Positions 35,127-43,479 of a stretch of DNA of 64,000 nucleotides are shown one piece after another. Numbering within the stretch: position 1 is the first letter of the stretch; every line of letters begins with the position of its first letter. Both the position numbers and the translations under genes were made by a program. Source of the stretch: Roseovarius sp. S88 (GTDB lineage: Bacteria; Pseudomonadota; Alphaproteobacteria; Rhodobacterales; Rhodobacteraceae); assembly GCF_037023735.1 (NCBI RefSeq), contig NZ_CP146069.1, forward strand, positions 186,001 through 250,000. Reading direction: 5' to 3'. The notes under the pieces are model-generated. The model did not search any database. It was not told the origin of the DNA and was given only the letters and a program-made list of their open reading frames with translations.

Positions 35127-35447
35127 ATGGCCACTGTTGCCGTCACCGACGATACTTTCGACGCCGAAGTGAAAAACTCTGACATTCCGGTTGTGGTCGA
35201 TTTCTGGGCCGAATGGTGCGGCCCCTGCAAGCAGATCGGCCCGGCTCTGGAAGAGCTGTCATCCGAGATGGATGGCAAGGTGAAGATCGTCAAAGTCAAT
35301 GTCGACGAAAACCCCAATTCACCCTCGCAAATGGGAGTTCGCGGGATACCGGCGCTCTTCATCTTCAAAGATGGCGAAGTGATCTCGAACCGTGCGGGTG
35401 CCGCCCCCAAGGCCGCATTGCAAAGCTGGATCGAAGAAGCCATCTAA
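35127..35447 (+). CDS. trxA: Thioredoxin
   Basis: Cytosolic dithiol reductase of 106 residues. The active site is [14 protein letters not shown] (about 26-39) with the classic CGPC pair, and the cis-proline loop [12 protein letters not shown] (about 73-84) is intact. GAGGAG lies upstream of the ATG. It follows addA and is closed by a hairpin terminator, so it is probably mainly expressed from its own promoter. Confidence 0.97.
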   Translation: MATVAVTDDTFDAEVKNSDIPVVVDFWAEWCGPCKQIGPALEELSSEMDGKVKIVKVNVDENPNSPSQMGVRGIPALFIFKDGEVISNRAGAAPKAALQSWIEEAI

Positions 35448-35469
35448 ACCGATCGCGAGTGTATTCGAA

Positions 35470-35494
35470 AGGGTCGCGTCCTGCGGCCCTTTTT
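35470..35494 (+). terminator. Intrinsic terminator after trxA
   Basis: An 8-bp stem (35470-35477 with 35483-35490, one G-T pair) and 5-base loop run directly into a T-run at 35490-35494. It separates trxA from hslV. Confidence 0.75.
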
Positions 35495-35504
35495 CGTTGC
35501 CTCA

Positions 35505-35533
35505 CTTGCGTTGACGGCCCCTCGGTTCCATAG
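35505..35533 (+). promoter_or_regulatory. Candidate heat-shock (RpoH-type) promoter of hslV
   Basis: CTTGCG (35505-35510), 17-bp spacer, CCATAG (35528-35533), 26 bp before the hslV ATG. This resembles the alphaproteobacterial RpoH pattern (CTTG at -35, CCAT- or CTAT-rich -10), and hslV is a classical heat-shock gene. An overlapping TTGACG at 35511 is a less good sigma-70 alternative. Confidence 0.4.
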
Positions 35534-35558
35534 TCACGAGCAAAACGCAGGAGCGGAC

Positions 35559-36116
35559 ATGAGCAACGAATTCCCCGGCTGGCATGGCACCACGATCATC
35601 GGCGTCAAAAAAGGCGGCGAAGTGGTTATTGCAGGCGATGGACAGGTCAGCCTAGGGCAAACCGTCATCAAAGGAACCGCGCGCAAGGTACGGCGCTTGT
35701 CGCCTGGTGGATACGATGTGGTCGCCGGTTTTGCCGGATCCACTGCTGACGCGTTCACCCTTCTGGAACGCCTGGAATCCAAGCTTGAGGCCACGCCGGG
35801 TCAACTCCAACGCGCCAGTGTCGAATTGGCCAAGGACTGGCGCACCGACAAATACCTGCAAAAGCTTGAGGCGATGCTGATCGTATCGGATGGGGCCGAG
35901 CTTTACGTCATCACGGGCGCCGGTGATGTTCTGGAACCCGAACATGACGTGACCGCCATCGGCTCGGGCGGCAACTACGCCCTGGCCGCCGCGCGCGGCA
36001 TGATGGATAGCAAAAAATCTGCCGAAGAGGTGGCGCGCGATGCCATGGCCATCGCCGCAGACATCTGTGTCTACACAAATGGCAACCTGACGATTGAGAC
36101 GATCGGGAAAGACTGA
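35559..36116 (+). CDS. hslV: ATP-dependent protease peptidase subunit HslV
   Basis: Threonine peptidase of the HslUV (ClpYQ) protease. The 185-residue protein has the N-terminal nucleophile region in [13 protein letters not shown], then the conserved [36 protein letters not shown] and [14 protein letters not shown]. In E. coli the catalytic Thr directly follows the initiator Met; here about ten residues (SNEFPGWHG) precede it, as I recall for other Rhodobacterales, so a propeptide must be removed to expose the Thr. The ATG at 35559 has AGGAG upstream. hslU is separated by one membrane-protein gene. Confidence 0.95.
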   Translation: MSNEFPGWHGTTIIGVKKGGEVVIAGDGQVSLGQTVIKGTARKVRRLSPGGYDVVAGFAGSTADAFTLLERLESKLEATPGQLQRASVELAKDWRTDKYLQKLEAMLIVSDGAELYVITGAGDVLEPEHDVTAIGSGGNYALAAARGMMDSKKSAEEVARDAMAIAADICVYTNGNLTIETIGKD

Positions 36117-36118
36117 TC

Positions 36119-37198
36119 ATGCAGATCAACGAGGACGACCTGCGCGCTGCCACGGCGGCGGGTATCATCGACGAGGCACAGGCCGCACGTCTCGGATCGC
36201 TCGCCCATCAACGTGCCGGGCGTCTGGCCAAAGGCCTGGCCGAGGATGAACCGTTTGAGCTGTTTCGCGGCTTTGCCGAGATATTCATTTCGATCGGTCT
36301 GATCCTTCTCATCTCAAGTGCCATTGCCTTTGCCGCCTCCATCGGCGGTGTCGTTGCGATCACGCTTGGGCTTGCCGGGCTGTGCTGGCTCGCGGGCACG
36401 TATTTCACGCTCAAACGCCGCATGAGCCTGCCGTCCATCGTGCTGGTCTCAGGCTTCAGCATGGGCATTTCCGGGTTCTTCGGTTGGATGCTCGATGTGA
36501 TCGGCCTGCCGAATGATCAGGGATGGGTCATTTCGCTCTTTGGTATTTTGGGCATCGGCGCGATGCTTCTGCATTACCGTACATTCCGCGTGCCTTTTTC
36601 GATGTTCATTGTGGGTCTCTACGGGCTTTCCGTGGTCTTTGGCATCACAGGAACCTTCACAGTTGGTGACTTCTTTACCTCGGATTGGGACACAATCTTT
36701 GACCTGCGGGATGGCAGCGGGCTTGCGCTGGGCACCTTGATCTTTGGCCTGTTGGCCTTTGTCGCGGGGCTTTGGTTTGACATGCGCGATCCGCACCGGG
36801 TGGGCCGCATGGCACGTTCGGCGTTCTGGCTGCACCTTCTGGCTGCCCCTGCCCTGGTGAACACCATCATGATGACTGCCTACAATGTTCCGGGTGCCTT
36901 GGGCGTCTTCCTGACGATCATCGGATTGGTGCTGGTCACGATCTTCGCTCTGATCATCGACCGCCGCTCTTTTCTAACTGCTGGGCTGGGCTATCTCGCC
37001 GCGCTCCTGTTATGGGCCATGCAGCAAGGCGATGGTGATCTGTCCATTCCAATCCTGATGCTGGTCCTCGGAGCAATCGTAACCGCTTTGGGCACATTCT
37101 GGACCAACCTGCGCATTTCGCTCATGCGCAGCTTGCCGAATTTCCCAGGCAAAAACCGCCTTCCGCCTCATGACAATCCGACCCAGGATACGGAATAA
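36119..37198 (+). CDS. Polytopic membrane protein between hslV and hslU (unknown function)
   Basis: A 359-residue protein with a soluble N-terminus of about 55 residues containing paired helices (ATAAGIIDEAQAARLGSLA), then about ten hydrophobic segments to residue 335 and a short charged tail. The N-terminus resembles the DUF2157-type domain found ahead of multi-helix membrane regions, but that is only an impression. It starts 2 bp after the hslV stop and precedes hslU by 72 bp, so it is probably cotranscribed with hslV. No catalytic motif is evident; a role in membrane-protein quality control is speculative. Confidence 0.75.
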   Translation: MQINEDDLRAATAAGIIDEAQAARLGSLAHQRAGRLAKGLAEDEPFELFRGFAEIFISIGLILLISSAIAFAASIGGVVAITLGLAGLCWLAGTYFTLKRRMSLPSIVLVSGFSMGISGFFGWMLDVIGLPNDQGWVISLFGILGIGAMLLHYRTFRVPFSMFIVGLYGLSVVFGITGTFTVGDFFTSDWDTIFDLRDGSGLALGTLIFGLLAFVAGLWFDMRDPHRVGRMARSAFWLHLLAAPALVNTIMMTAYNVPGALGVFLTIIGLVLVTIFALIIDRRSFLTAGLGYLAALLLWAMQQGDGDLSIPILMLVLGAIVTALGTFWTNLRISLMRSLPNFPGKNRLPPHDNPTQDTE

Positions 37199-37270
37199 CA
37201 CCTACTATGCGGCGCTTGCCTTTTGCCCTCCCATGCTTAGGTTCGCCCTGTTGACAGCACAGGACACACC

Positions 37271-38578
37271 ATGACTGACCTCACGCCCCGCGAAATCGTA
37301 TCCGAGCTCGACCGCTTCATCATCGGCCAGAAAGACGCCAAGCGTGCCACCGCCGTGGCCCTGCGCAATCGCTGGCGGCGCAAGCAGCTCGCCGATGACC
37401 TGCGAGAGGAAGTGTACCCCAAGAACATCCTCATGATCGGCCCCACCGGCGTCGGCAAAACCGAAATCTCCCGCCGCCTCGCCAAACTCGCCCGCGCGCC
37501 GTTCATCAAGGTTGAGGCCACCAAATTCACCGAAGTGGGCTATGTCGGCCGCGACGTGGAACAAATCATCCGCGATCTCGTCGACGCCGCCATCATCGAA
37601 ACCCGAGAGCACATGCGCGACGACGTCAAGGCGCGCGCCCATCAACAGGCCGAAGATCGCGTGATTGAGGCCATCGCCGGCACCGACGCCCGCGAAGCCA
37701 CCCGTGACATGTTCCGCAAAAAGCTCAAGAATGGAGAGCTGGACGACACCGAGATTGAACTCGACCTCGCCGACACCTCCAACCCCATGGGCATGATGGA
37801 CATCCCCGGTCAGCCAGGGTCACAGATGGGTATGATGAATCTCGGCGATATCTTCGGCAAGGCCTTTGGCGGGCGCACCGTGCGCCGCAAACTGACCGTC
37901 GCCGAAAGCTATGAGATCCTCATCGGGGAAGAGGCCGACAAGCTTCTCGACGATGAAACCGTCAATCGCGCCGCCATGGACGCGGTCGAACAGAACGGCA
38001 TCGTGTTCCTCGATGAGATCGACAAGGTCTGCGCCCGCGCCGATGCCCGCGGTGCCGATGTCAGCCGTGAGGGCGTGCAGCGCGACCTGCTCCCGCTCAT
38101 TGAGGGCACGACCGTGTCGACCAAATATGGCCCCGTCAAAACCGACCATATCCTCTTCATCGCCAGCGGCGCGTTTCACATCGCCAAGCCGTCGGACCTG
38201 CTGCCAGAACTGCAGGGTCGCCTGCCCATTCGTGTTGAGTTGCGCGCGCTGACCGAGGAAGATTTCGTGCGCATCCTGACCGAGACGGACAATGCCCTCA
38301 CCCGGCAATACACCGCGCTCATGGGGACAGAAGAGGTCAAGGTCGAGTTCACAGAAGACGGCATCGCCGCCCTCGCCCGCATCGCCGCCGAGGTCAACCA
38401 GACGGTCGAGAACATCGGCGCGCGGCGGCTTTATACGGTAATGGAACGCGTGTTTGAGGAGCTTAGCTTCACCGCCCCGGATAGATCAGGCGATGAGATC
38501 GTGGTCGATGCAAGCTTTGTCGAGGCCAACCTCGGCGAGCTGATGAAGTCCGCGGATTTGTCGCGGTATGTTTTGTAA
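37271..38578 (+). CDS. hslU: ATP-dependent protease ATPase subunit HslU
   Basis: AAA+ unfoldase that feeds substrates to HslV. The 435-residue protein has [20 protein letters not shown] (about 10-29), Walker [16 protein letters not shown] (about 57-71), the GYVGRDVE pore motif (about 92-99), a variable I-domain rich in Met/Gly near 175-195, Walker [13 protein letters not shown] (about 244) and the conserved C-terminal tail ending SADLSRYVL that docks into HslV. TTAGGTTCG in the gap upstream resembles the trxA promoter. Confidence 0.97.
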   Translation: MTDLTPREIVSELDRFIIGQKDAKRATAVALRNRWRRKQLADDLREEVYPKNILMIGPTGVGKTEISRRLAKLARAPFIKVEATKFTEVGYVGRDVEQIIRDLVDAAIIETREHMRDDVKARAHQQAEDRVIEAIAGTDAREATRDMFRKKLKNGELDDTEIELDLADTSNPMGMMDIPGQPGSQMGMMNLGDIFGKAFGGRTVRRKLTVAESYEILIGEEADKLLDDETVNRAAMDAVEQNGIVFLDEIDKVCARADARGADVSREGVQRDLLPLIEGTTVSTKYGPVKTDHILFIASGAFHIAKPSDLLPELQGRLPIRVELRALTEEDFVRILTETDNALTRQYTALMGTEEVKVEFTEDGIAALARIAAEVNQTVENIGARRLYTVMERVFEELSFTAPDRSGDEIVVDASFVEANLGELMKSADLSRYVL

Positions 38579-38664
38579 TACCTCCTGAAAAACTAAAGTG
38601 AAAAACAAATATGGACCCATTTGCTCCAAGCAGGTGGGCCGATTAGACTTGAAGGAGTTTTCCG

Positions 38665-39030
38665 ATGCCAGTTTTGCCAGTCAAACGTTTGCCCGCAAAC
38701 GATGCGGGTCGTCTTTTGGTGCGTCTAAATCATAGCTACAGGGAAAGCATACCAAGATACGGAATTGCCAAACTGACAAATGTCCGTAATGGAATGACTA
38801 CTCTTGCCGTAATGCTTGGACATGATGATACCACAGCGATCTATATGCCTTTTGATATTCGAAAACGGCTTGGTGTTGAAAAAGGAGGAAGGCTTGAATT
38901 TCAAGTCACGAAGGCAAACGTCTTTGGGAAACTGCGCTGGTTTGTTTGTTCACCAGACCCCGCTGTTTACATCCCAGCTTGGATTGCCCTCAGCGCTCTA
39001 GTGCTGTCCACAATCGGTTTGTTCAACTAG
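38665..39030 (+). CDS. Hypothetical protein with C-terminal membrane segment, AbrB-like stretch
   Basis: Unrecognised 121-residue protein. A hydrophilic N-terminal part (LPVKRLPANDAGRLLVRLNH) is followed by an IYMPFDIRKRLGVEKGGRLEF stretch (about residues 58-78), similar in style to the swapped-hairpin AbrB/MazE pattern (I..P..IR..LG...GD.L.F), and a hydrophobic C-terminal segment (about 101-118). A clear GAAGGAG precedes the ATG. It lies in an AT-rich islet after hslU. A membrane-tethered AbrB-fold protein would be unusual; the similarity was judged by eye only. Confidence 0.6.
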   Translation: MPVLPVKRLPANDAGRLLVRLNHSYRESIPRYGIAKLTNVRNGMTTLAVMLGHDDTTAIYMPFDIRKRLGVEKGGRLEFQVTKANVFGKLRWFVCSPDPAVYIPAWIALSALVLSTIGLFN

Positions 39031-39245
39031 ATTAACTGCACGGCTGGTGTCGTAGTTAGCTCTTAAACTCCGAGAGTTTATAGAATCCACGGATCTAAGC
39101 AGGAGCGCACTTTAAGTTGTTGTAATTGAGTCCAGAATTTCTTTTTCAATTACTGTATAGAATCCAATGGGTTAATAATTGCATTTTTGCAGAGTGCGTA
39201 CTATAATGAAAAAAACAGATAGGGATTTCTCCCTATCTGCTAAAA

Positions 39246-39332
39246 TGGTGCCCACGGCGGGACTCGAACCCGCAATCCTAGTCCGGAAGCTGATTTCCAA
39301 TCAGCTGCGTTTACCAGTTTCGCCACATGGGC
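39246..39332 (-). tRNA. tRNA-Ser (anticodon GGA)
   Basis: Reads on the minus strand as an 87-base class II tRNA. The acceptor pairs GCCCATG (39332-39326) with CGTGGGC (39256-39250), followed by discriminator A and an encoded CCA (39248-39246). The anticodon loop TTGGAAA carries GGA, the variable arm is long (about 15 bases), and the T arm is GCGGG-TTCGAGT-CCCGC. It decodes UCC/UCU. tRNA genes are frequent integration points and this one sits in an AT-rich islet. Confidence 0.95.
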
Positions 39333-39370
39333 CCTGCCCTCGACTGTGTTGCCGCACTGTCGGGGGCTTT

Positions 39371-39856
39371 TTATTCATAGTCGCTCTCCTCCAGACCTTC
39401 GATTGCAAGAAGCTGATCATTTGCTCGATACAAACCTCGACCAACCTTTATCAAAAGCCCTTGGTTATGTAGTTTTCGAAGTGTATTTGAGGCGTAACGG
39501 TCTGAAACTTCCAAACCACTGTCTTCTATAAAGTTCTGAAGCTCCTCCACTTTCCATATCTTGTCTAGTTGTGAGCGGAGTTTTTCAATTACACGCCGGG
39601 TACCGTCTGTCATACGCGCATCAAGCACGCGGGCTTTACTGGAGTCTGCTATTGACCGATAGCCAATCTCGGCAAGCTGGTTTTCATTCAAAAGTCCCGA
39701 AAGTGGCTCTAGCGAGCTACGAATTTTAGCGTGTTTCTCCCGCAAGCTCTTGAGCCTAGTTTCGACTCCCAGCATCTCTCTTTCGACTTGACGCAACTCA
39801 TCGGTCAGCACTTTTGCCGCTTCGAATGTTCCTGATTTGATCTCAGTGGTGTTCAT
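39371..39856 (-). CDS. Coiled-coil plus winged-helix-like protein (unknown)
   Basis: Unrecognised 161-residue soluble protein. Residues about 10-55 form a charged heptad-like coiled coil (VLTDELRQVEREMLGVETRL), and about 80-150 resemble a winged helix: VIEKLRSQLDKIWKVEELQN, then SDRYASNTLRKLHNQGLLIKV and GLYRAND as the wing. This could be a small DNA-binding protein. It has a low G+C look compared with neighbours and starts close to the tRNA-Ser gene, suggesting an acquired islet. No partner gene is apparent. Confidence 0.6.
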   Translation of the reverse strand: MNTTEIKSGTFEAAKVLTDELRQVEREMLGVETRLKSLREKHAKIRSSLEPLSGLLNENQLAEIGYRSIADSSKARVLDARMTDGTRRVIEKLRSQLDKIWKVEELQNFIEDSGLEVSDRYASNTLRKLHNQGLLIKVGRGLYRANDQLLAIEGLEESDYE

Positions 39857-39985
39857 ATCGATTCCTTACTCACCGAAAGCTATCAGAAAGTCATCGGTGA
39901 GTCGAATCGTCGCAAGGTGATTTTCGCCATATTTTCGCCTTATTGCAATTTTTGGCTGAAATGACGACATCGACCTAGTCTACAC

Positions 39986-40021
39986 CAAAAAGAAAAACGG
40001 AGCAGATTTTCACCTGCTCCG
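39986..40021 (-). terminator. Strong minus-strand terminator with no visible upstream gene
   Basis: A perfect 8-bp stem CGGAGCAG/CTGCTCCG (39998-40005 with 40014-40021) with an 8-base loop is followed on the minus strand by TTTTTCTTTTT (39997-39987). The nearest gene to the right, at 40053, is on the plus strand, so nothing annotated on the minus strand would use it except read-through or an unannotated RNA. Confidence 0.65.
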
Positions 40022-40052
40022 TCCACACCCCAAACCCCAAGGGAGACCCACC

Positions 40053-40436
40053 ATGACCCAAACCACCGGCGGCTGTCTTTGTGGCAAGGTCCGGTTTCGC
40101 GCCTCGGGTGCGCCGGATCGCGTGGGGCTGTGTCATTGTCTGAACTGCCGCAAGCATCATGGCGCGGTGTTTTATGCGGCCGCGATTTTCCCCAAGCGCG
40201 CCGTCACGGTCACGGGCAAGACGGCCGCGTATCAGGGGCGGCATTTCTGCCCCATCTGTGGCTCTTCCGTTTTTGCCCGAACCGGCGATGAGGTAGAGCT
40301 GCATCTAGGGGCGCTGGATGATCCGGATCAGTTTTGTCCCACCTACGAGCTTTGGACCTGTCGGCGAGAGGCGTGGCTTCCTCCCATCGACGGGACGGTG
40401 TGCTTTGAGCGGGATCATCCCACCACCAAATCGTAA
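40053..40436 (+). CDS. GFA/CENP-V family zinc-binding protein
   Basis: A 127-residue protein of the family named after glutathione-dependent formaldehyde-activating enzyme; most members have no proven activity. Zinc ligands are visible as GGCLCGKVRF (about 6-15), CHCLNCRKHHGAVF (about 28-41) and FCPICGSSVFAR (about 71-82), and the usual LDDPDQFCPTYELWT region follows. GGGAG precedes the ATG. Enzymatic function should not be assumed. Confidence 0.85.
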   Translation: MTQTTGGCLCGKVRFRASGAPDRVGLCHCLNCRKHHGAVFYAAAIFPKRAVTVTGKTAAYQGRHFCPICGSSVFARTGDEVELHLGALDDPDQFCPTYELWTCRREAWLPPIDGTVCFERDHPTTKS

Positions 40437-40480
40437 ACAGGGTATGATTGACCCGCGCGGTGTCTTAATCCGCGAAAACA

Positions 40481-40563
40481 CCGATATCCGCACCGACGTG
40501 ATACCGACGTAATACCGACGTGAAACCGATGTGCCAAATCCCTTGTTTTACGGGCGTTAACCC
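40481..40563. repeat. Dispersed intergenic repeat, copy B (inverted), with four 11-bp phased units
   Basis: The reverse complement of this 83-bp block matches 8311-8393 at 69 positions without gaps. The four 11-bp units lie at 40489-40499, 40500-40510, 40511-40521 and 40522-40532, of the form aataccgacgt. It occupies the gap between the convergent GFA and hemY genes. The flanking 13-bp direct repeat of copy A is not duplicated here. Confidence 0.85.
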
Positions 40564-40634
40564 TGAGTCGCACGCATGCGATGTTGCACGGCGGTCGGGA
40601 CCGCCGCGCGCAGCGTGTTAGATGTTGGGATAGG

Positions 40635-42143
40635 TCAGGTAGAGGTTGGCTCTTTGCGCTCTTCGTCGACGATTTCCGCCTCGACGATCTCCGGCTCATC
40701 CATGGCCGCCTCGTCTTCCACCACCTCGGCCTCGGCCACCTCTTCTGGCTCTTCGTACTTATCCTCGATGGCCCCCACGATCAGCGGCAGCATCTCAAGC
40801 CCGGTGCTTGACGTCAGCGTCGTGGCCGGTGGCGCATGCCAGCTAAGTGTATCAAATGACTGACAGTTTTCACAGGCTGGGACCCATTCTGCGTGGATGT
40901 GCTGACAGTTATCACAGACCCATTGCGGCCCGCGCGGTGCCGTCAAAGCCCGCGCCAGCCAGCCCTTCACAACGCTGTCCGGCGCCCCTTCTCCCCGCTC
41001 AATCGCGGCCATGATGGTCAGCGACCGGGCGTCCGGCTCCACCTCTGCCAGGTCCCCCAAAGCCCGCCGCGCCGCCGGAAAATCCTCCGCCGCGAGATGC
41101 AGCTCTGCCTCAATCAGCTTGGTCTCCCGGTTCTCCGGATGCTGCTTGAGCAACTTCCCAAACCGCTTGATCCGAGCCTCCGGAGTCTCCTCCGATTCCA
41201 TCTCCGCAAACACCGCCGCCAAGTCCGGATGCGGCTGCGCACTCCACGCTTTGCGGATCACTCTGCCCGCGTTGCGTTTGTTACCTTGTTCAAGATACCC
41301 CCGCGCTGCAAGAACTGCGGCGGGGACCAGATCAGGAGACAGGCGGTTGGCCTCAATGCTCGCCTCACGCGCCTCGATACTGCTGCCCTCTTCCAGGATG
41401 CCTTTGGCTTCTGACAAAGCCAGCACCGCATCGCGGCGGCGATGTACATCGCGTGGCAGGTTCCCGGATTTTAGCTTGGCATTGAGCGTCTCACGCGCGC
41501 CTTTCCAGTCTTCGGTTTGCGCCTGAAGCTGTAAGAGTGTGTCCTGGATTTCTTCGTGCTTGGGCTTTAGGCCAAACGCCGTTTGCGCCAGTTTCAGTGC
41601 CGTGTCAGTGTCCCCATCTGCCAGCTTCTGCCGCATGATCCCACGCACGCCGACGAAGCGGGTCTTCTCATTGGTCAACAACCGCTTATAGACCTCCTCG
41701 GCCTTACGGCGATTGCCGGACATCTCAGCGGCTTGCGCTGTGATCAGGTTGGTCAAAGCCGGTTTGCGCAAGTACTTCTCGGCGCGGTTTGCCTTGGCCA
41801 TCGCCACATCGCCCTCGCCAGACGCCAGCGCCACGAGGCCCTCGGACAAGGCGCGGTACCCTTTTTCCTGACGGTTGCGATCAAAATAACGCGACAGTGC
41901 GGTCTCGTCCCCATTGATGAACCGGACCACAGCGACCAGCAAAGAAGCCAGTTTGAGCAGCAACCAGATCGCGATGACGAGCACAACAAGCGCAATGACG
42001 GCCATCAGAGGCGTCAGATTAAACTCCTGCCCTGCCATGACGACACGGACGCCGCCCTCAAGTTCCAGCAGGAATATTGCGCCGAAACTCGCCGCCACCA
42101 CCAGGCAGAGGAAGAGGACAATCTTGATCACAGACCACAACAT
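40635..42143 (-). CDS. hemY: HemY-type TPR membrane protein
   Basis: Inner-membrane protein of the proteobacterial HemY family (not the Gram-positive oxidase of that name), found in heme-synthesis operons with unclear role. The 502-residue protein has two N-terminal membrane segments (about 5-27 and 43-70), a HemY_N region with NRQEKGYRALSEGLVALASG, a TPR-rich middle from 110 to 390, and a zinc-ribbon-like CDNCQHIH...CENCQ pair (about 405-430). An acidic Glu/Ala-rich tail of about 45 residues ends it. It follows mitofilin by 19 bp on the same strand. Confidence 0.87.
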   Translation of the reverse strand: MLWSVIKIVLFLCLVVAASFGAIFLLELEGGVRVVMAGQEFNLTPLMAVIALVVLVIAIWLLLKLASLLVAVVRFINGDETALSRYFDRNRQEKGYRALSEGLVALASGEGDVAMAKANRAEKYLRKPALTNLITAQAAEMSGNRRKAEEVYKRLLTNEKTRFVGVRGIMRQKLADGDTDTALKLAQTAFGLKPKHEEIQDTLLQLQAQTEDWKGARETLNAKLKSGNLPRDVHRRRDAVLALSEAKGILEEGSSIEAREASIEANRLSPDLVPAAVLAARGYLEQGNKRNAGRVIRKAWSAQPHPDLAAVFAEMESEETPEARIKRFGKLLKQHPENRETKLIEAELHLAAEDFPAARRALGDLAEVEPDARSLTIMAAIERGEGAPDSVVKGWLARALTAPRGPQWVCDNCQHIHAEWVPACENCQSFDTLSWHAPPATTLTSSTGLEMLPLIVGAIEDKYEEPEEVAEAEVVEDEAAMDEPEIVEAEIVDEERKEPTST

Positions 42144-42162
42144 TACACTTCGCCCCCGTCCA

Positions 42163-43431
42163 CTACTTCAATGCTTCGCTCAGGTCTTGCGCGGCACGCA
42201 AAGCATTCAATCGCTCTGTTGCCTGAGCAGACCAAGCCGAAAATTCTGCCTTCGCGTCATCTGGCAGCGCGTCTATTTCGGACAAGGCGTCCGAGAGCCT
42301 TCCATCGCGCGTCGCGGCCTCTGCTCTTGAGAGGATAGCGTCCGCGTCATTGCCTTCACGTGGTTCAAGTGACCTGGCACCAAGTTGCGTGCGCAGGAAG
42401 CCCGTGAGACCGCCAGACCCCTCAGCTGCACCTTCGGTCGCGCGTGCGATAGCAAGCGCGGCCCGGGCGGCCTCTGGGAAAGATTGCTGAAGCTCTGAAA
42501 ACGGTGTCACACCTGTTCCTGCAACCTCGCTCAAAACGTCAGGTACGTCTGCGCCTGCCTCACGCAGGTCGGCCAGCGCTCCGTCGAAGGGCGCTCCACT
42601 TTCAAGCGCCGACAATACACGACTGATACTGGCACGTCGCATCGCCGCTTTTGACGCCTCTTCCGCTGCATCTTCTGTGTCTATTGCACTGGCAATCAGC
42701 GACTCCAGGTCTGCACGTTGCTGCGCAATGTCTGCGGCGGCCGCCTCCAATTCTCTTTCATAGGCGGCTACGGCTTCTTGTGATGCGCCTTCGGTGACGG
42801 GCCGTTTTTCTAAAGTGGTGAGCCGAGTGTCGATCGCATTCAATGTGGCCTCAGTAGTTTCGAGACGGGTCAAAAGCCCACTTAAGGCAGACTGGACTTC
42901 GTCAAGACGCCCTTCAAAAGATGAGAAGTCAGGTGCGCTCACATCATCCAGTTTTTCAGTTAGTGCGTTCACAGTCTCGCCCTGTTCGCCAACCGAGGTC
43001 TCTATCTGTTGGATTTTCTGGGACAAGGCTGCCCCGTCAGTATCTGGCTGCTGCGCAAGTCCGAAAAACGCGGCTGCGAACCCAATCGCGCCTGCAGCAA
43101 CCCCACCCAGAGCCATTGGTAGAAATGAACTTTCGGTCTCCTGGTGCGCGGTGGTTGGTTCTTGCGGTTTAACCGGCGTGTCTTCTTCCTGCGGTTTCTC
43201 CTCTACGGATGTTTCGGGTTCATCTGCATTGGAACCAGCGCCTATGTCAGCGTCCGTGCCAATATCGCCCGAAGCAGACGCCTCTTCCGACTTTAGGTTG
43301 TTTTCGATGATTGGATCTTGTGTTCCGCTGGCAGATTCGTCCGATACATTTGAAGCGTCTTGCGTGGTTTGTGGGTCGACCACATTCTTCGCTGCTAGTT
43401 TTGTTGATCTGGACGTCTTCTTTTTCGCCAC
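42163..43431 (-). CDS. Mitofilin (Mic60) family inner-membrane protein
   Basis: Alphaproteobacterial homologue of mitochondrial Mic60, which shapes cristae; bacterial members deform membranes and sit in heme-gene clusters. About 422 residues from the GTG at 43431: a Lys-rich start (AKKKTSRSTKLAAKN), an acidic Glu/Pro/Thr-rich segment to about 100, one membrane helix near 108-128 (MALGGVAAGAIGFAAAFFGLA), a long coiled coil (about 140-250) and a helical C-terminal mitofilin-like domain (about 270-420). The start is uncertain; a TTG at 43464 is also possible, but AGAAAGG favours the GTG. Confidence 0.82.
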   Translation of the reverse strand: MAKKKTSRSTKLAAKNVVDPQTTQDASNVSDESASGTQDPIIENNLKSEEASASGDIGTDADIGAGSNADEPETSVEEKPQEEDTPVKPQEPTTAHQETESSFLPMALGGVAAGAIGFAAAFFGLAQQPDTDGAALSQKIQQIETSVGEQGETVNALTEKLDDVSAPDFSSFEGRLDEVQSALSGLLTRLETTEATLNAIDTRLTTLEKRPVTEGASQEAVAAYERELEAAAADIAQQRADLESLIASAIDTEDAAEEASKAAMRRASISRVLSALESGAPFDGALADLREAGADVPDVLSEVAGTGVTPFSELQQSFPEAARAALAIARATEGAAEGSGGLTGFLRTQLGARSLEPREGNDADAILSRAEAATRDGRLSDALSEIDALPDDAKAEFSAWSAQATERLNALRAAQDLSEALK

Positions 43432-43479
43432 GTCAGCAGCCTTTCTCGAATCTAAAAGCACCAATGCCCTCTAAAGACA

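Noticed and set aside
39179..39472. Plus-strand open frame containing the stretch TAGLEPAILVRK
   Set aside because: It is the antisense reading of the tRNA-Ser gene, a well-known annotation artefact.
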